From: a virus
Virus record (IMG/VR): IMGVR_UViG_3300046472_000120
Coordinates: 1 to 27,747 of that record
Reading direction: 5' to 3' (one strand)
Length of the DNA: 27,747 nucleotides
Below, one piece after another: positions 14,051 through 21,063 of this stretch. A model generated the notes under the pieces. It was given only the letters and a program-made list of their open reading frames with translations. It ran no database searches and was not told the DNA's origin. The first letter of the stretch is position 1, and the number at the start of each line of letters is the position of its first letter. The position numbers were made by a program, and so were the translations under genes.

Positions 14051-14239
14051 ATGAGGATTTCAATGGCGACTTACGCTCCGCCACCGCCGACGCGGATCGG
14101 CGATGAGGAGGTTATCGAGGCATGGGCGACTGGTCGGTATCGTTTCTACCAGTCGGCACCCGTCTGCATCCCGGTCACGCAGTTCCAGTACTGGATGCGT
14201 ACGCAGAGCGGAGAAGGATTTGTGTGGCTGTCTGAGTGA
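14051..14239 (+). CDS. Hypothetical protein, 62 aa
   Basis: ATG 14051 has GGAGGATG 8-13 bases upstream. The protein is short, with a proline run (YAPPPPTRIG) and aromatic residues (YRFYQSAP, QFQYWM). No domain or membrane helix. Downstream comes a 49-base gap before the next membrane protein. Confidence 0.45.
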   Translation: MRISMATYAPPPPTRIGDEEVIEAWATGRYRFYQSAPVCIPVTQFQYWMRTQSGEGFVWLSE

Positions 14240-14288
14240 TCCAAAACCTGCGGGCAATGGATTTGCGCTCAAGGGCGCGGGAGGAAGG

Positions 14289-14450
14289 ATGACGTTAAAG
14301 CGCGCAATAAAGACGACTTACGCGGGCATCGGACTATCGGCTATGACGTTGCTTGCCATAAAGGAGCCAGCGTTGCTGGGCATTCTTGTTGCGGGTACGG
14401 TCTCGTTCCTGCTGCTGATCGTCTTTGGACTTTGGGTGACAGAGGATTGA
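14289..14450 (+). CDS. Two-helix membrane protein, 53 aa
   Basis: GGAGGAAGG lies directly before the ATG. After a basic N-terminus (MTLKRAIKTTY) come two hydrophobic segments (about 12-27 and 29-48) separated by a short loop with Glu and Pro, ending in WVTED. It should be an inner-membrane hairpin. Small size and topology are compatible with a holin or an exclusion protein, but there is no lysis gene beside it. Confidence 0.5.
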   Translation: MTLKRAIKTTYAGIGLSAMTLLAIKEPALLGILVAGTVSFLLLIVFGLWVTED

Positions 14451-14484
14451 TCGTCGCCAATGGCGAGAGGGAGGGGTGCGGCCA

Positions 14485-14760
14485 ATGCCGGATCGCTGTT
14501 TATGGCGATTAGAGCGGTGTAACGGTGGGTTTATGAAGAAAACAGTTCCTGAGTTGTTAAATGAGAATACAACTCAGGAACTGTGGAACTGTGGAGCGGT
14601 ACAACTCTACCCGAAAGAGGTATCTGCTCACGCGGCAGATTTTGAGCAGATACTGAGCGGATATTATGCTGAGATCGGCTTCGAATCCCAATGCGAGCCG
14701 CCGAAGGCGCGCACAAATATTTCTGCAGTACATATTATCCACTGTATAAAAACACAGTAG
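14485..14760 (+). CDS. Hypothetical protein containing a 16-bp inverted repeat, 91 aa
   Basis: ATG 14485 has GGGAGGGG at good spacing; an internal ATG at 14533 would give 75 aa. The coding sequence from 14542 to 14584 is a perfect 16-bp inverted repeat, so this stretch may be regulatory rather than coding. The stop lies inside the LexA-box promoter of the next gene. There is no recognised domain, and base composition is lower in GC than its neighbours, which hints at separate origin. Confidence 0.4.
   Translation: MPDRCLWRLERCNGGFMKKTVPELLNENTTQELWNCGAVQLYPKEVSAHAADFEQILSGYYAEIGFESQCEPPKARTNISAVHIIHCIKTQ
14542..14584. repeat. Perfect 16-bp inverted repeat, 11-base loop
   Basis: ACAGTTCCTGAGTTGT at 14542-14557 is matched exactly by its reverse complement at 14569-14584. 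There is no T-run after it, so it is not a classic terminator. It could form a strong RNA hairpin near the start of the ORF or be a protein-binding site. Confidence 0.8.
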
Positions 14761-14763
14761 AAT
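14735..14763 (+). promoter_or_regulatory. LexA-box promoter of the HNH-HTH gene
   Basis: TTATCC (14735-14740), a 17-base spacer and TAGAAT (14758-14763) form a promoter. The spacer contains CTGTATAAAAACACAG (14742-14757), a CTG-N10-CAG LexA box flanked by A and TA, close to the SOS consensus. LexA bound here would cover the promoter fully. A hairpin (CAAGCG...CGCTTG, 14777-14794) follows in the leader. Confidence 0.7.
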
Positions 14764-14835
14764 AGAGGCGGGAAACCAAGCGCGCCAACGCTTGATCCCC
14801 CTAACCAAACCTTCATCTTTTACGGAGATGACAGC

Positions 14836-15585
14836 ATGGCTGTTCACGATCATACAGTACGCACCTGTTCGGCAGAAGGATGTGGCCGTCCACACGACTC
14901 GCACGGATATTGTTCACTGCACTCCAAGCGACTCAAGCGCCATGGCTCTTTGACCAACCCAGTTCGAACGCCAAAGCCGTTCGAGAAGTGCTCTGTTGAC
15001 GGGTGTGATTCAAAAGTCCATGCACATGGAATGTGCGGCATGCACGCGCAGAGAATGAGACGTTATGGACGCACGGACTTTGCACAACGCTCCTTTAGCA
15101 AGGCTTACTTCGAATCCTGCTTCGACCGGCATGAGGATGGATGCTGGTTATGGAAGTTATCGCCTGCAGATACCGGGTATGCGCACTTCTGTGGGAAATT
15201 GGCGCACCGAGTGTCGTACCAATTCTACAAAGGAAATATCCCGCGCGGACTCGTTGTTATGCATTCATGCGATGTTCGACATTGTGTCAACCCTGACCAC
15301 CTGAGTCTTGGTACACATAAAATGAATACGCAAGACATGATGGAAAAAAATAGAAATAGAAGTTGGTCCCCGCCCCGAGGCATAGACAGCCATTTGTCGA
15401 AGTTTTCGGCCGAAGATGTAGACGAGATTAAGCGCCTATATTCCAATGGATTGAGCATGAGGGAGATAGCGCGGAAATTTTCGGTGCATCATCGCACTAT
15501 CTCCACTCATCTTGCCCGAGCGGCTGAATTACCAATGACTACCGCCGAAGCATCGAACTCCGAGCCACGTAGCTTGGCGGCGTAG
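14836..15585 (+). CDS. SOS-controlled HNH endonuclease with zinc repeats and HTH, 249 aa
   Basis: GGAG lies 8 bases before the ATG. Residues 10-80 hold two similar Cys/His zinc modules (CSAEGCGRPHDSHGYCSLH and CSVDGCDSKVHAHGMCGMH). Residues 90-170 form an HNH_3-type nuclease (CWLW, AHRVSYQ, MHSCDVRHCVNPDHL). Residues 190-225 are a helix-turn-helix like that of resolvases (EIKRLYSNGLSMREIARKFS). This layout fits free-standing homing-type endonucleases. The LexA box upstream suggests induction by DNA damage. Its last 57 bases run antisense into the DUF1353 gene, as if the 3' end was joined there by recombination. Confidence 0.8.
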   Translation: MAVHDHTVRTCSAEGCGRPHDSHGYCSLHSKRLKRHGSLTNPVRTPKPFEKCSVDGCDSKVHAHGMCGMHAQRMRRYGRTDFAQRSFSKAYFESCFDRHEDGCWLWKLSPADTGYAHFCGKLAHRVSYQFYKGNIPRGLVVMHSCDVRHCVNPDHLSLGTHKMNTQDMMEKNRNRSWSPPRGIDSHLSKFSAEDVDEIKRLYSNGLSMREIARKFSVHHRTISTHLARAAELPMTTAEASNSEPRSLAA

Positions 15586-15897
15586 CCAAGGTATCCCAGT
15601 GACCGCAGATGCTTCACGCAGGACGGCATCTGCAGTCTCTCGATCAACGATGTGGGTGGAGTAGGCGTAATCGTGCACTACACTGGCCTCATGCGCGCTA
15701 TCTGCTGTCAGCAGGAACGCAACCGGAATCCTTGGAACTGAAGCGAAGTCAGTCTCGAAGCCTTCCGGAACCACGAATACTCTACCGGCCACGTCCGATT
15801 GATAGACCAGCGGCGCAGTCAGACGCCAGGTGCCGCGGCCCTCGTTCGTGGAGTCGCTGACGAGTTCCACCTGAAGCTCGGTGAGGAAGGCGCTCAT
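15529..15897 (-). CDS. DUF1353 family phage protein, 122 aa
   Basis: The DUF1353 core is clear: VPEGFETDFASVPRIP (about 42-57), then SVVHDYAYS (about 72-80) and a C-terminal helix-rich end (RRQATWLGVRCFGG). Members are 100-150 aa proteins in phage late regions, usually near lysis genes; their biochemical function is unknown. The start overlaps the lipoprotein gene by four bases. Confidence 0.75.
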   Translation of the reverse strand: MSAFLTELQVELVSDSTNEGRGTWRLTAPLVYQSDVAGRVFVVPEGFETDFASVPRIPVAFLLTADSAHEASVVHDYAYSTHIVDRETADAVLREASAVTGIPWLRRQATWLGVRCFGGSHW

Positions 15898-16334
15898 TGC
15901 GTAGCCGCCCCGGATGCTGGCGCAGGCGCTGCAGTCGTCGGCGTGCCGTATTGCGCGAGCGCTGCGGAGAGCGCGACTTGAAACGCCATCAGACCGATCT
16001 GCGCGCCCGCCTTCGCTGCATCATCGATCGGAAGCAGCGCGATCACCTGCACGGCGGCCGGAATCGACGTATTGACGAGCGCGGATACATTGGATGGATC
16101 GACAGATGCATTGGCGGCGCACACGGAACCGTTGAGCTTCACCACCTGGCCGATGATGACTTGCTGGGCCGGGTCACTGACCGTCATCGCCTGCACCGAC
16201 AGCAGCGTCGGCTGAACGACGGCACAGGCCTTTGCGACTTGCGCCTGAAAATCGCCAGCAACCTTGGGCGCCTGGGCGCAGCCGGCGAACGCAACACAAA
16301 CAGCCGCGAATGCGGCAATCAGAAACGATTTCAT
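15894..16334 (-). CDS. Phage lipoprotein, 146 aa
   Basis: The N-terminus MKSFLIAAFAAVCVAFAGCAQ is a type II signal peptide with lipobox (FAGC), predicting lipidation at Cys19 and anchoring to a membrane. The mature part is Ala/Val-rich and mostly helical, ending in a Pro/Ala/Thr-rich tail (PTTAAPAPASGAATQ). Location beside a holin-like and a DUF1353 gene suggests a lysis or exclusion role. It is too long for Rz1, and no Rz partner is visible. Confidence 0.7.
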   Translation of the reverse strand: MKSFLIAAFAAVCVAFAGCAQAPKVAGDFQAQVAKACAVVQPTLLSVQAMTVSDPAQQVIIGQVVKLNGSVCAANASVDPSNVSALVNTSIPAAVQVIALLPIDDAAKAGAQIGLMAFQVALSAALAQYGTPTTAAPAPASGAATQ

Positions 16335-16367
16335 GGGTGAGACCTTTCGGGAGTTGAGGCGGGAAGG

Positions 16368-16550
16368 TTATTGCTGCGGAGGGGTGGACTTGTCCGACTT
16401 CGAGCCCAGCGCGTGAATTGCGCCGAGAGCCGACAGGGCGCCAGTCACTGCGGTGATGAAGCCGTCAACGGGTGTCTTGCCGAAGAATGCGAAGACTCCC
16501 CATGCGGCCATGAGGGCTGCGTAACAGCCGATCTTTACGTATGTGTTCAT
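16368..16550 (-). CDS. Two-helix membrane protein, possible holin, 60 aa
   Basis: Preceded on the - strand by an AAAGGAGAAAGC ribosome-binding site. Two hydrophobic segments (VKIGCYAALMAAWGVFAFFG, about 5-24, and GFITAVTGALSALGAIHAL, about 30-48) are followed by a charged tail (GSKSDKSTPPQQ), as in class II holins. The endolysin lies 3 kb upstream in the same orientation next to a different coiled-coil membrane protein, so which one is the functional holin is open. Confidence 0.55.
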   Translation of the reverse strand: MNTYVKIGCYAALMAAWGVFAFFGKTPVDGFITAVTGALSALGAIHALGSKSDKSTPPQQ

Positions 16551-16990
16551 GCTTTCTCCTTTGTGGGTATCTCGTCGGGCGAGAAGATGAAGTCAGCACG
16601 TTGATTGCGCTGCATGATCCAGATGGGATAGGGCAATAGATGGATGCCGTGATTCTTGCCGCGGTGATGGCGCTCGCATAAAACGAGCATGTTGTATTCG
16701 GAGTCGATGAAGTCGCTCGGATCATTGAACGTCGACCAATCGAAGTCAGGATGCAGTTCGCGCATCTTGTCGAAGTCGATTCCGTCAGCGTCCGCCCATT
16801 CCGCATGGAAGTGATGGACTTCGCGCGACTCCTTTGAGCCACACACCCAGCACGGCGTATCGAGAACGGCAACGAGGTGATGCTTGGTCTTGCGGAACAG
16901 GGCTGATTCAGTGCGCGGAGCGTGATCGGGATAGAACGTGTCAATCACGATCGTTTCGTGCTGTTCGTGTTCGTGTGCAACGTTTGTCAT
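16547..16990 (-). CDS. HNH-type nuclease-domain protein, 147 aa
   Basis: Residues 46-60 carry CWVCGSKESREVHHFHAEW, with paired Cys and a His-His pair, and about 50 residues on LCERHHRGKNHGIHLLP supplies the second Cys and His ligands. This is the HNH metal-finger pattern. It differs from the 249-aa HNH gene on the other strand and lacks an HTH. It overlaps the 60-aa membrane gene by four bases and lies behind a terminator, so it may have its own promoter. No clear ribosome-binding site precedes the ATG. Confidence 0.65.
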   Translation of the reverse strand: MTNVAHEHEQHETIVIDTFYPDHAPRTESALFRKTKHHLVAVLDTPCWVCGSKESREVHHFHAEWADADGIDFDKMRELHPDFDWSTFNDPSDFIDSEYNMLVLCERHHRGKNHGIHLLPYPIWIMQRNQRADFIFSPDEIPTKEKA

Positions 16991-17001
16991 GGCCGTAAAC
17001 G

Positions 17002-17023
17002 AAAAAACCGCCCGAAGGCGGTT
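17002..17023 (-). terminator. Rho-independent terminator, CGAA-loop type
   Basis: On the - strand AACCGCC-TTCG-GGCGGTT followed by TTTT: a 7-bp stem, tetraloop and T-run. It ends the fibre-gene transcript (17045-19445) before the HNH gene. Confidence 0.8.
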
Positions 17024-17044
17024 GTGTGTGAGGGCGTGGATGGC

Positions 17045-17413
17045 CTACATCGTGGCCATCGGAAGCATCGCCTTGAGCGTCAGAACCTTGTTTGGATTGC
17101 TCGTCGGGCAGGTTGCGCAGATCCAATATTGCGAAGCGAACTGGCCTGCCGATGCGGCAGCCTGAACAGCGCAACCCGTAGCGATCGTCTTGCCATTGAG
17201 CAGCGTGAGCGGTGCCGAGTTGATGATTTGTCCGGATAGCACAAGCAACGGCGTTGCATCGGTGCCGACCGTAGTCAGGATCGATATGGTCGTTATGCTG
17301 GTCAGCGTCTCACCGGGTGCAAGCATCGCCGTCGCGTCGAGCGTGATTACAACCGTCTCACGCGGGTCTTTCGGCTCCATCTGCGACTGAATCGGATTGA
17401 AGTTCATCTGCAC
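17045..17413 (-). CDS. Hypothetical virion-associated protein, 122 aa
   Basis: The ORF overlaps the end of the large fibre gene by 10 bases; ATG 17407 is an equally possible start. The protein is beta-rich with many Thr, Ile and Ala (TLDATAMLAPGETLTSITTISILTT is its residues 24-48 region) and two Cys near the C-terminus (YWICATC). Position right behind the fibre suggests a fibre cap, chaperone or decoration protein; inference only. Confidence 0.55.
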   Translation of the reverse strand: MQMNFNPIQSQMEPKDPRETVVITLDATAMLAPGETLTSITTISILTTVGTDATPLLVLSGQIINSAPLTLLNGKTIATGCAVQAAASAGQFASQYWICATCPTSNPNKVLTLKAMLPMATM

Positions 17414-19032
17414 TTCACGTAGAAGTAGCGGGCTGGAGCCGCAGAATAGAAGGACCGCGCCGGAGTACTGGCGTAGAACGCGCGTTGCGGAACTGTGACG
17501 AGGTAGTTCTGATCGACGGGATAGGACGCGCCGACGACCCGGCCCGAACCACTCGACATATTCGGCGCCTGAGTGCTACTGGCTGAGCCGGTAACAGATA
17601 CCGCGCCAACAGCCAGCGAGACGTTCTGTGCCTGAATCGATGAACCAGATCCTGTGATCGGAGCGCTACCAACCGTTCCGGAAGCAGCCGATACGTCGGG
17701 TGATTGAACGGAAGCGGCCGAACCAGACACCAGGGCGGCGCCCGATGCCGAAGCGACATTCTTGCCTTGTGTCGAAGCGGCGGCGCCTGAGACAGCGACG
17801 CCACCCGACGCAGAAGAAACGTTCGGTGCCTGAGTGCTCGCGCCCGATCCGGAGATGCCGTTGCCAACCGTGCCCGAAGCATTCGACGCATTCGGCGCTT
17901 GTGTGCTCGCTGCCGTACCGCTGATGACTGCGGAACCACTTGCCGCGCTCGCGTTCTTTTGCTGCGCGGACGCGCTCGATCCGGATGCGATCGGGCCGCC
18001 AGACGCAGATGCCGTATTGACGGCCTGAATCGACGCAGCAGAGCCGCTGATCGAAACCGCGCCAGCAGCGGAGGAGGCATTGTTCGCCTGTGCGGATGCC
18101 GACGATCCTGATACGGCTACCGAACCGGAGGCCCCTGCAGCGTTCTTCTGTTGCGTGCTAGCCGACGAGCCAGCGACAGTGACGGAACCGGAAGCCGACG
18201 ACGTATTAGCCGCCTGCGTTGATGCGCCGGTGCCGGTGATGACGATCTGCGTGTAGGTGATGCGAATCTGACCGCGGCCGGCCTGGCCGCCGACGCCGCC
18301 ATTACCTGCGCCGTTCGCACCACCGCCGCCGCCACCAGTATCGCCGCCAGCGCCGCCCGGCTGCTGCGTGGCGCCGCCTGTATCGCCTGTGCCGCCACCG
18401 CCGCCTGCGCCGTTCGCGCTGGCCGTACCTGCACCGCCAGCGCCTGCGCCACCGGTTCCACCCGCACCACCTGAACTGTTATCCCCGGCGCCGCCTGCGC
18501 CAGCGTTGGCTCCCGATCCGTTCGAACCCGCGACGCCAGCACCATGCGGACCCGCGGAGCCACCGCCGCCACCCGCTGCCCCCGCGGCTGCACCGTTACC
18601 GCCCTTGCCGCCACTGAATCGGGTCGTACCGATACCGACAGTCGAGTCGCCGCCCGCGCCACCCGTGAGCGTGCTGCCGTTGCCGCCACCCTTGCCGCCC
18701 TTGGCTGCAACCGTCGAGGCCGCGAAGGTGGACGCACCGAAAAACGTGTCGTCACCATCGGTACCCGCGACACCGACCGTACCCGTGGCCGCTCCACCGG
18801 CTGCGTTGCCAGCAATGTGATACGAATTGCTGGCAGAGATCGTGACGTTAGCCGATGCCGAATACGCAGCTCCGCCGCCTCCGCCCGATGAACCAGATGC
18901 GCTGTTGCCGCAACCGCCACCACCGCCCGCACCTGACCAGACCTCAATGAGATCGACGACAGTCGGACAGTCAGCGGGACGAGGCCATGTACCGTCTCCT
19001 GCAGTCGTGAGAAGGACGGTCTTTTGAGCCAT
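17404..19032 (-). CDS. Glycine-rich tail fibre/adhesin with 11 repeats, 542 aa
   Basis: The N-terminal 35 residues (TAGDGTWPRPADCPTVVDLIEVW) lead into a Gly-rich domain (about 35-255) with many GGGG and GGAGG runs, as in phage adhesins built from polyglycine helices. Residues about 270-503 are eleven copies of a 21-residue unit, A-S-T-Q-A-x-N-x-S-S-A-S-G-x-V-x-V-S-G-S-x. The C-terminus has three aromatic repeats (RAFYASTP, RSFYSAAP, RYFYVKC). It is probably a receptor-binding protein of the tail; its place after the endolysin, apart from the other tail genes, is unusual. Confidence 0.7.
   Translation of the reverse strand: MAQKTVLLTTAGDGTWPRPADCPTVVDLIEVWSGAGGGGGCGNSASGSSGGGGGAAYSASANVTISASNSYHIAGNAAGGAATGTVGVAGTDGDDTFFGASTFAASTVAAKGGKGGGNGSTLTGGAGGDSTVGIGTTRFSGGKGGNGAAAGAAGGGGGSAGPHGAGVAGSNGSGANAGAGGAGDNSSGGAGGTGGAGAGGAGTASANGAGGGGGTGDTGGATQQPGGAGGDTGGGGGGANGAGNGGVGGQAGRGQIRITYTQIVITGTGASTQAANTSSASGSVTVAGSSASTQQKNAAGASGSVAVSGSSASAQANNASSAAGAVSISGSAASIQAVNTASASGGPIASGSSASAQQKNASAASGSAVISGTAASTQAPNASNASGTVGNGISGSGASTQAPNVSSASGGVAVSGAAASTQGKNVASASGAALVSGSAASVQSPDVSAASGTVGSAPITGSGSSIQAQNVSLAVGAVSVTGSASSTQAPNMSSGSGRVVGASYPVDQNYLVTVPQRAFYASTPARSFYSAAPARYFYVKCR
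17525..18225 (-). repeat. Eleven tandem ~63-bp coding repeats
   Basis: The fibre gene contains eleven consecutive units of 21 codons (two are 23-24 codons). Examples are ASTQQKNAAGASGSVAVSGSS and ASTQAPNVSSASGGVAVSGAA truncated at the unit border. Units are diverged at the DNA level but keep Gln4, Asn7 and the SG-V-V-SG ending, so they were probably kept by selection for a repeating shaft. Confidence 0.8.
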
Positions 19033-19034
19033 GG

Positions 19035-19445
19035 CTAGTTGCCGTTAGTGAGGGTCCAACTCGTGATCTGCACCGTCTGCCCGGTCGCGATGCTCGTGTT
19101 GTTGATGTTCAGATCTGCGCCAGAAATTGCGACCGTTCCATCAACCAAAGCCGTGCCGCCAGACGTAGTGAGTCGATACCAGGTGGCCGTCGTGCCACCG
19201 GCAGCGCCAGCCGTTCCAGTGCCATTGCCGATCGCACCCACGGTCAACACGCCGCTGGCTGCAGTGCCGAACGTAGCGGCGCACGTATGCGTGGAGAGCG
19301 CGACTTGCGATGTGATGGCAGTATCAGGACTCGCCGGTTGCGATCCGCTATAGAGCGTCAAAACTGCGCTCGCGCCGGCAGCCGTGCTAATTGCCGCTTG
19401 CTGACTGTTTTTCAGTGCTGCGCTGTACTTCAGATTGCTGGCCAT
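19035..19445 (-). CDS. Hypothetical virion-type protein, 136 aa
   Basis: AAGGAATTAC precedes the ATG on the - strand. The protein is rich in Ala, Thr, Gly and Ser with beta-strand patterns and no signal peptide, starting MASNLKYSAALKNSQQAAI, a type of N-terminus seen in phage tail or head-decoration proteins. It ends two bases before the fibre gene. It may be a fibre-attachment or decoration protein; unproven. Confidence 0.6.
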   Translation of the reverse strand: MASNLKYSAALKNSQQAAISTAAGASAVLTLYSGSQPASPDTAITSQVALSTHTCAATFGTAASGVLTVGAIGNGTGTAGAAGGTTATWYRLTTSGGTALVDGTVAISGADLNINNTSIATGQTVQITSWTLTNGN

Positions 19446-19596
19446 GTAATTCCTTAAGCGTGAGGTCTATATGGCCCGTCCGGCCTACGGGCGTGATTGG
19501 ATAGCCGATGCGTTGTCGGCTTTTATGTGTGTGAGAGGTAAACCAGTGAGTACGCGTCAGACAGTTATCCACGCGGATTCGATGCGGAGGGATAAA

Positions 19597-20208
19597 TCAG
19601 GCGAGCGCCTTTTTCGCAGCGCTGTAGAGAGCGAGGCGCTCCGAGTAGCCATTGAGGCCGCCATTGATCGCTCTGACGATCCCTTCGAATCGCCCCGCAT
19701 CCGCCAACTTGTTCAGATCGCGCGAATCCCAGAACCAGCCAGCAGCGAGTGCCGCATTGCACGGCTGCTCAAGCAACTCAGGATGTGAGTCGAGAGGCAA
19801 TGCAATCGCCTTACCGCATGAGGCGTAGTTGTCGTGGAAGGTCACTTGAAGCAAGCCTCTTCCCCGGTAGAGCCATCCAGATCCGCTCGCCTCGTCACCA
19901 TTGCCATATCGGCCCGCATAGACGCGATTCGCGATGCGTTGCGGCTGATGCTCGTACTGCGCCGCCTGGACCGCGTCGAAGTACTTCGGGAACGTGGTTA
20001 GCAGGCCTGTCGCGCTGTAGTTCAGGTTCTCGACGACGGCGGTTAGGCGGGCGGATTCGACGCCGACTTGGGCAAGGAAGGCAGCGATGCGGAGAGGCGT
20101 GTTGATGCTGTAGCGGTCGCAGGCGGATTGGAGCGGGGCGGTCCATTGCGCCGAGCGCAGCAACGTCGCACCGCACCCGGCAGCGACGATCTGCGCTGTC
20201 AAGTTCAT
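19597..20208 (-). CDS. GH19 (chitinase-like) endolysin, 203 aa
   Basis: The ATG at 20208 lies in an ATGA overlap with the holin-like gene; an upstream GTG at 20223 is less likely. Family motifs: RIAAFLAQVGVESARL (catalytic Glu), NLNYSATGLLTTFPKYF, and YRGRGLLQVTFHDNY, the typical GH19 lysozyme core, with a C-terminal INGGLNGYSER. Such phage enzymes hydrolyse peptidoglycan glycan strands and need a holin to reach the wall, as no signal peptide is present. Confidence 0.88.
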   Translation of the reverse strand: MNLTAQIVAAGCGATLLRSAQWTAPLQSACDRYSINTPLRIAAFLAQVGVESARLTAVVENLNYSATGLLTTFPKYFDAVQAAQYEHQPQRIANRVYAGRYGNGDEASGSGWLYRGRGLLQVTFHDNYASCGKAIALPLDSHPELLEQPCNAALAAGWFWDSRDLNKLADAGRFEGIVRAINGGLNGYSERLALYSAAKKALA

Positions 20209-20507
20209 GATTGCCCCGGCCACTTACCATGCGAAAGGGCGTAGACCGCCGACGCAAACGCGATGAACGGCCCAAACCACACCACCAGCTTTCGAAGCAC
20301 TCGACCCGTCGCAGTGAAGAAGCCGATACCGCCCTTGGCGAGCTTTAGTAACTCGACCAGTTCTTTGGTGTTCGACTCGACGCGTAATGTCGCTTCGGTG
20401 TTTGTCGATAACTCAGCGCGCCAGTCACCGACTTGCTGCTCGATCGTGCTCATGCGTTGCTCCAGGGCGGTGATGCGTTCATCGCCGTGCGGGTGGAAGT
20501 GGTTCAA
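20205..20507 (-). CDS. Coiled-coil single-pass membrane protein, holin-like
   Basis: Start is uncertain. The longest ORF begins at a GTG (20534) that lies inside the terminator stem, so I prefer TTG 20507 (NHFHPHGDERITALEQRM) with CGGGG upstream; ATG 20453 behind GGAG is the alternative. The N-terminal half is a coiled coil (ALEQRMSTIEQQVGDW ... NTKELVELLKL), followed by one hydrophobic segment (VVWFGPFIAFASAVYAL). This resembles XhlA/hemolysin-type lysis accessory proteins. It overlaps the endolysin start, which strongly suggests a lysis function. Confidence 0.6.
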   Translation of the reverse strand: MNHFHPHGDERITALEQRMSTIEQQVGDWRAELSTNTEATLRVESNTKELVELLKLAKGGIGFFTATGRVLRKLVVWFGPFIAFASAVYALSHGKWPGQS

Positions 20508-20522
20508 GGGGAGCCCCGGAAT

Positions 20523-20545
20523 AAAAAAAGCCACCCGAAGGTGGC
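20523..20545 (-). terminator. Rho-independent terminator, CGAA-loop type
   Basis: On the - strand GCCACC-TTCG-GGTGGC followed by seven T. It closes the transcript of the 150-aa RHH regulator and separates it from the lysis genes. Confidence 0.85.
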
Positions 20546-20593
20546 TTGGTTGGTCGTGTTGGGTCTGTACCGGCTAGAAATCTAGCCCGTTAA

Positions 20594-21046
20594 TTATTGG
20601 CTCGGCTCTGGGCCGGTCGCGTATTTGGACGCCAGGTAGTACAGGGCCCGCAATTGGCCTTGTGCATCGGTTATGTCGCCAGCCTGCATCGCCGCGCCGA
20701 CTGCGGCCAGCATCTGCAGAACGTTCGATAGCTGCGACTCGTCATCGATCAGCGGCAGCGCTTCCCGGCAGAGCATATGCAGATCACGCCCCATCGCGCG
20801 AACAGCGTCGTCGCGCTCGTTGTCGTTGCGGGCTACCTCTGCAATCGTGTCGCGCAATCCCTTGAGGATCGCATTGATTTCTATCTGCCGGTCTGAGTCA
20901 TCGGCTTGCCCGAATGACGAGTCGAGGCGGTAAACCATCTCCGTATTTAACGAATGCCCGCTATCCGACGCCGCGTCAGTCAGCTTCTGGTGAAGCTCGC
21001 GCGGGAGTCTGAGCGCCGTCTTGGTGTAGTCGTCTTGCTTTGCCAT
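20594..21046 (-). CDS. Mnt-like ribbon-helix-helix repressor, 150 aa
   Basis: Residues 6-50 form an Arc/Mnt RHH domain: an N-terminal beta strand (TKTALRLPRELHQKL) and helix B with the family hallmark SLNTEMVYRL. The remaining 100 residues are helical and acidic and may mediate higher-order assembly, longer than in P22 Mnt (82 aa). It is divergent from a second RHH gene, with three inverted-repeat operators between them, and is followed by a strong terminator. It should hold the antirepressor promoter off in the lysogen. There is no ribosome-binding site; a TACAAT -10 (21058-21053) suggests a leaderless transcript. Confidence 0.8.
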   Translation of the reverse strand: MAKQDDYTKTALRLPRELHQKLTDAASDSGHSLNTEMVYRLDSSFGQADDSDRQIEINAILKGLRDTIAEVARNDNERDDAVRAMGRDLHMLCREALPLIDDESQLSNVLQMLAAVGAAMQAGDITDAQGQLRALYYLASKYATGPEPSQ

Positions 21047-21063
21047 GACGGCATTGTACCGTC

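Noticed and set aside
14557-14904. 115-aa ORF on the - strand across the second LexA-box promoter
   Set aside because: Runs through the promoter and the inverted repeat, and no ribosome-binding site is present.
17525-18225. CRISPR array
   Set aside because: Repeats are contiguous coding units with no spacers; there are no Cas genes in the window.
18117-18947. 276-aa and other long ORFs in alternative frames of the fibre gene
   Set aside because: Produced by GC-rich Gly/Ala codons; Arg/Ala composition, no motif.
19501-19525. Hairpin AGCCGA/TCGGCT followed by TTTA on the + strand
   Set aside because: Points against all transcription in this area and has a weak T-run, so I do not call it a terminator.
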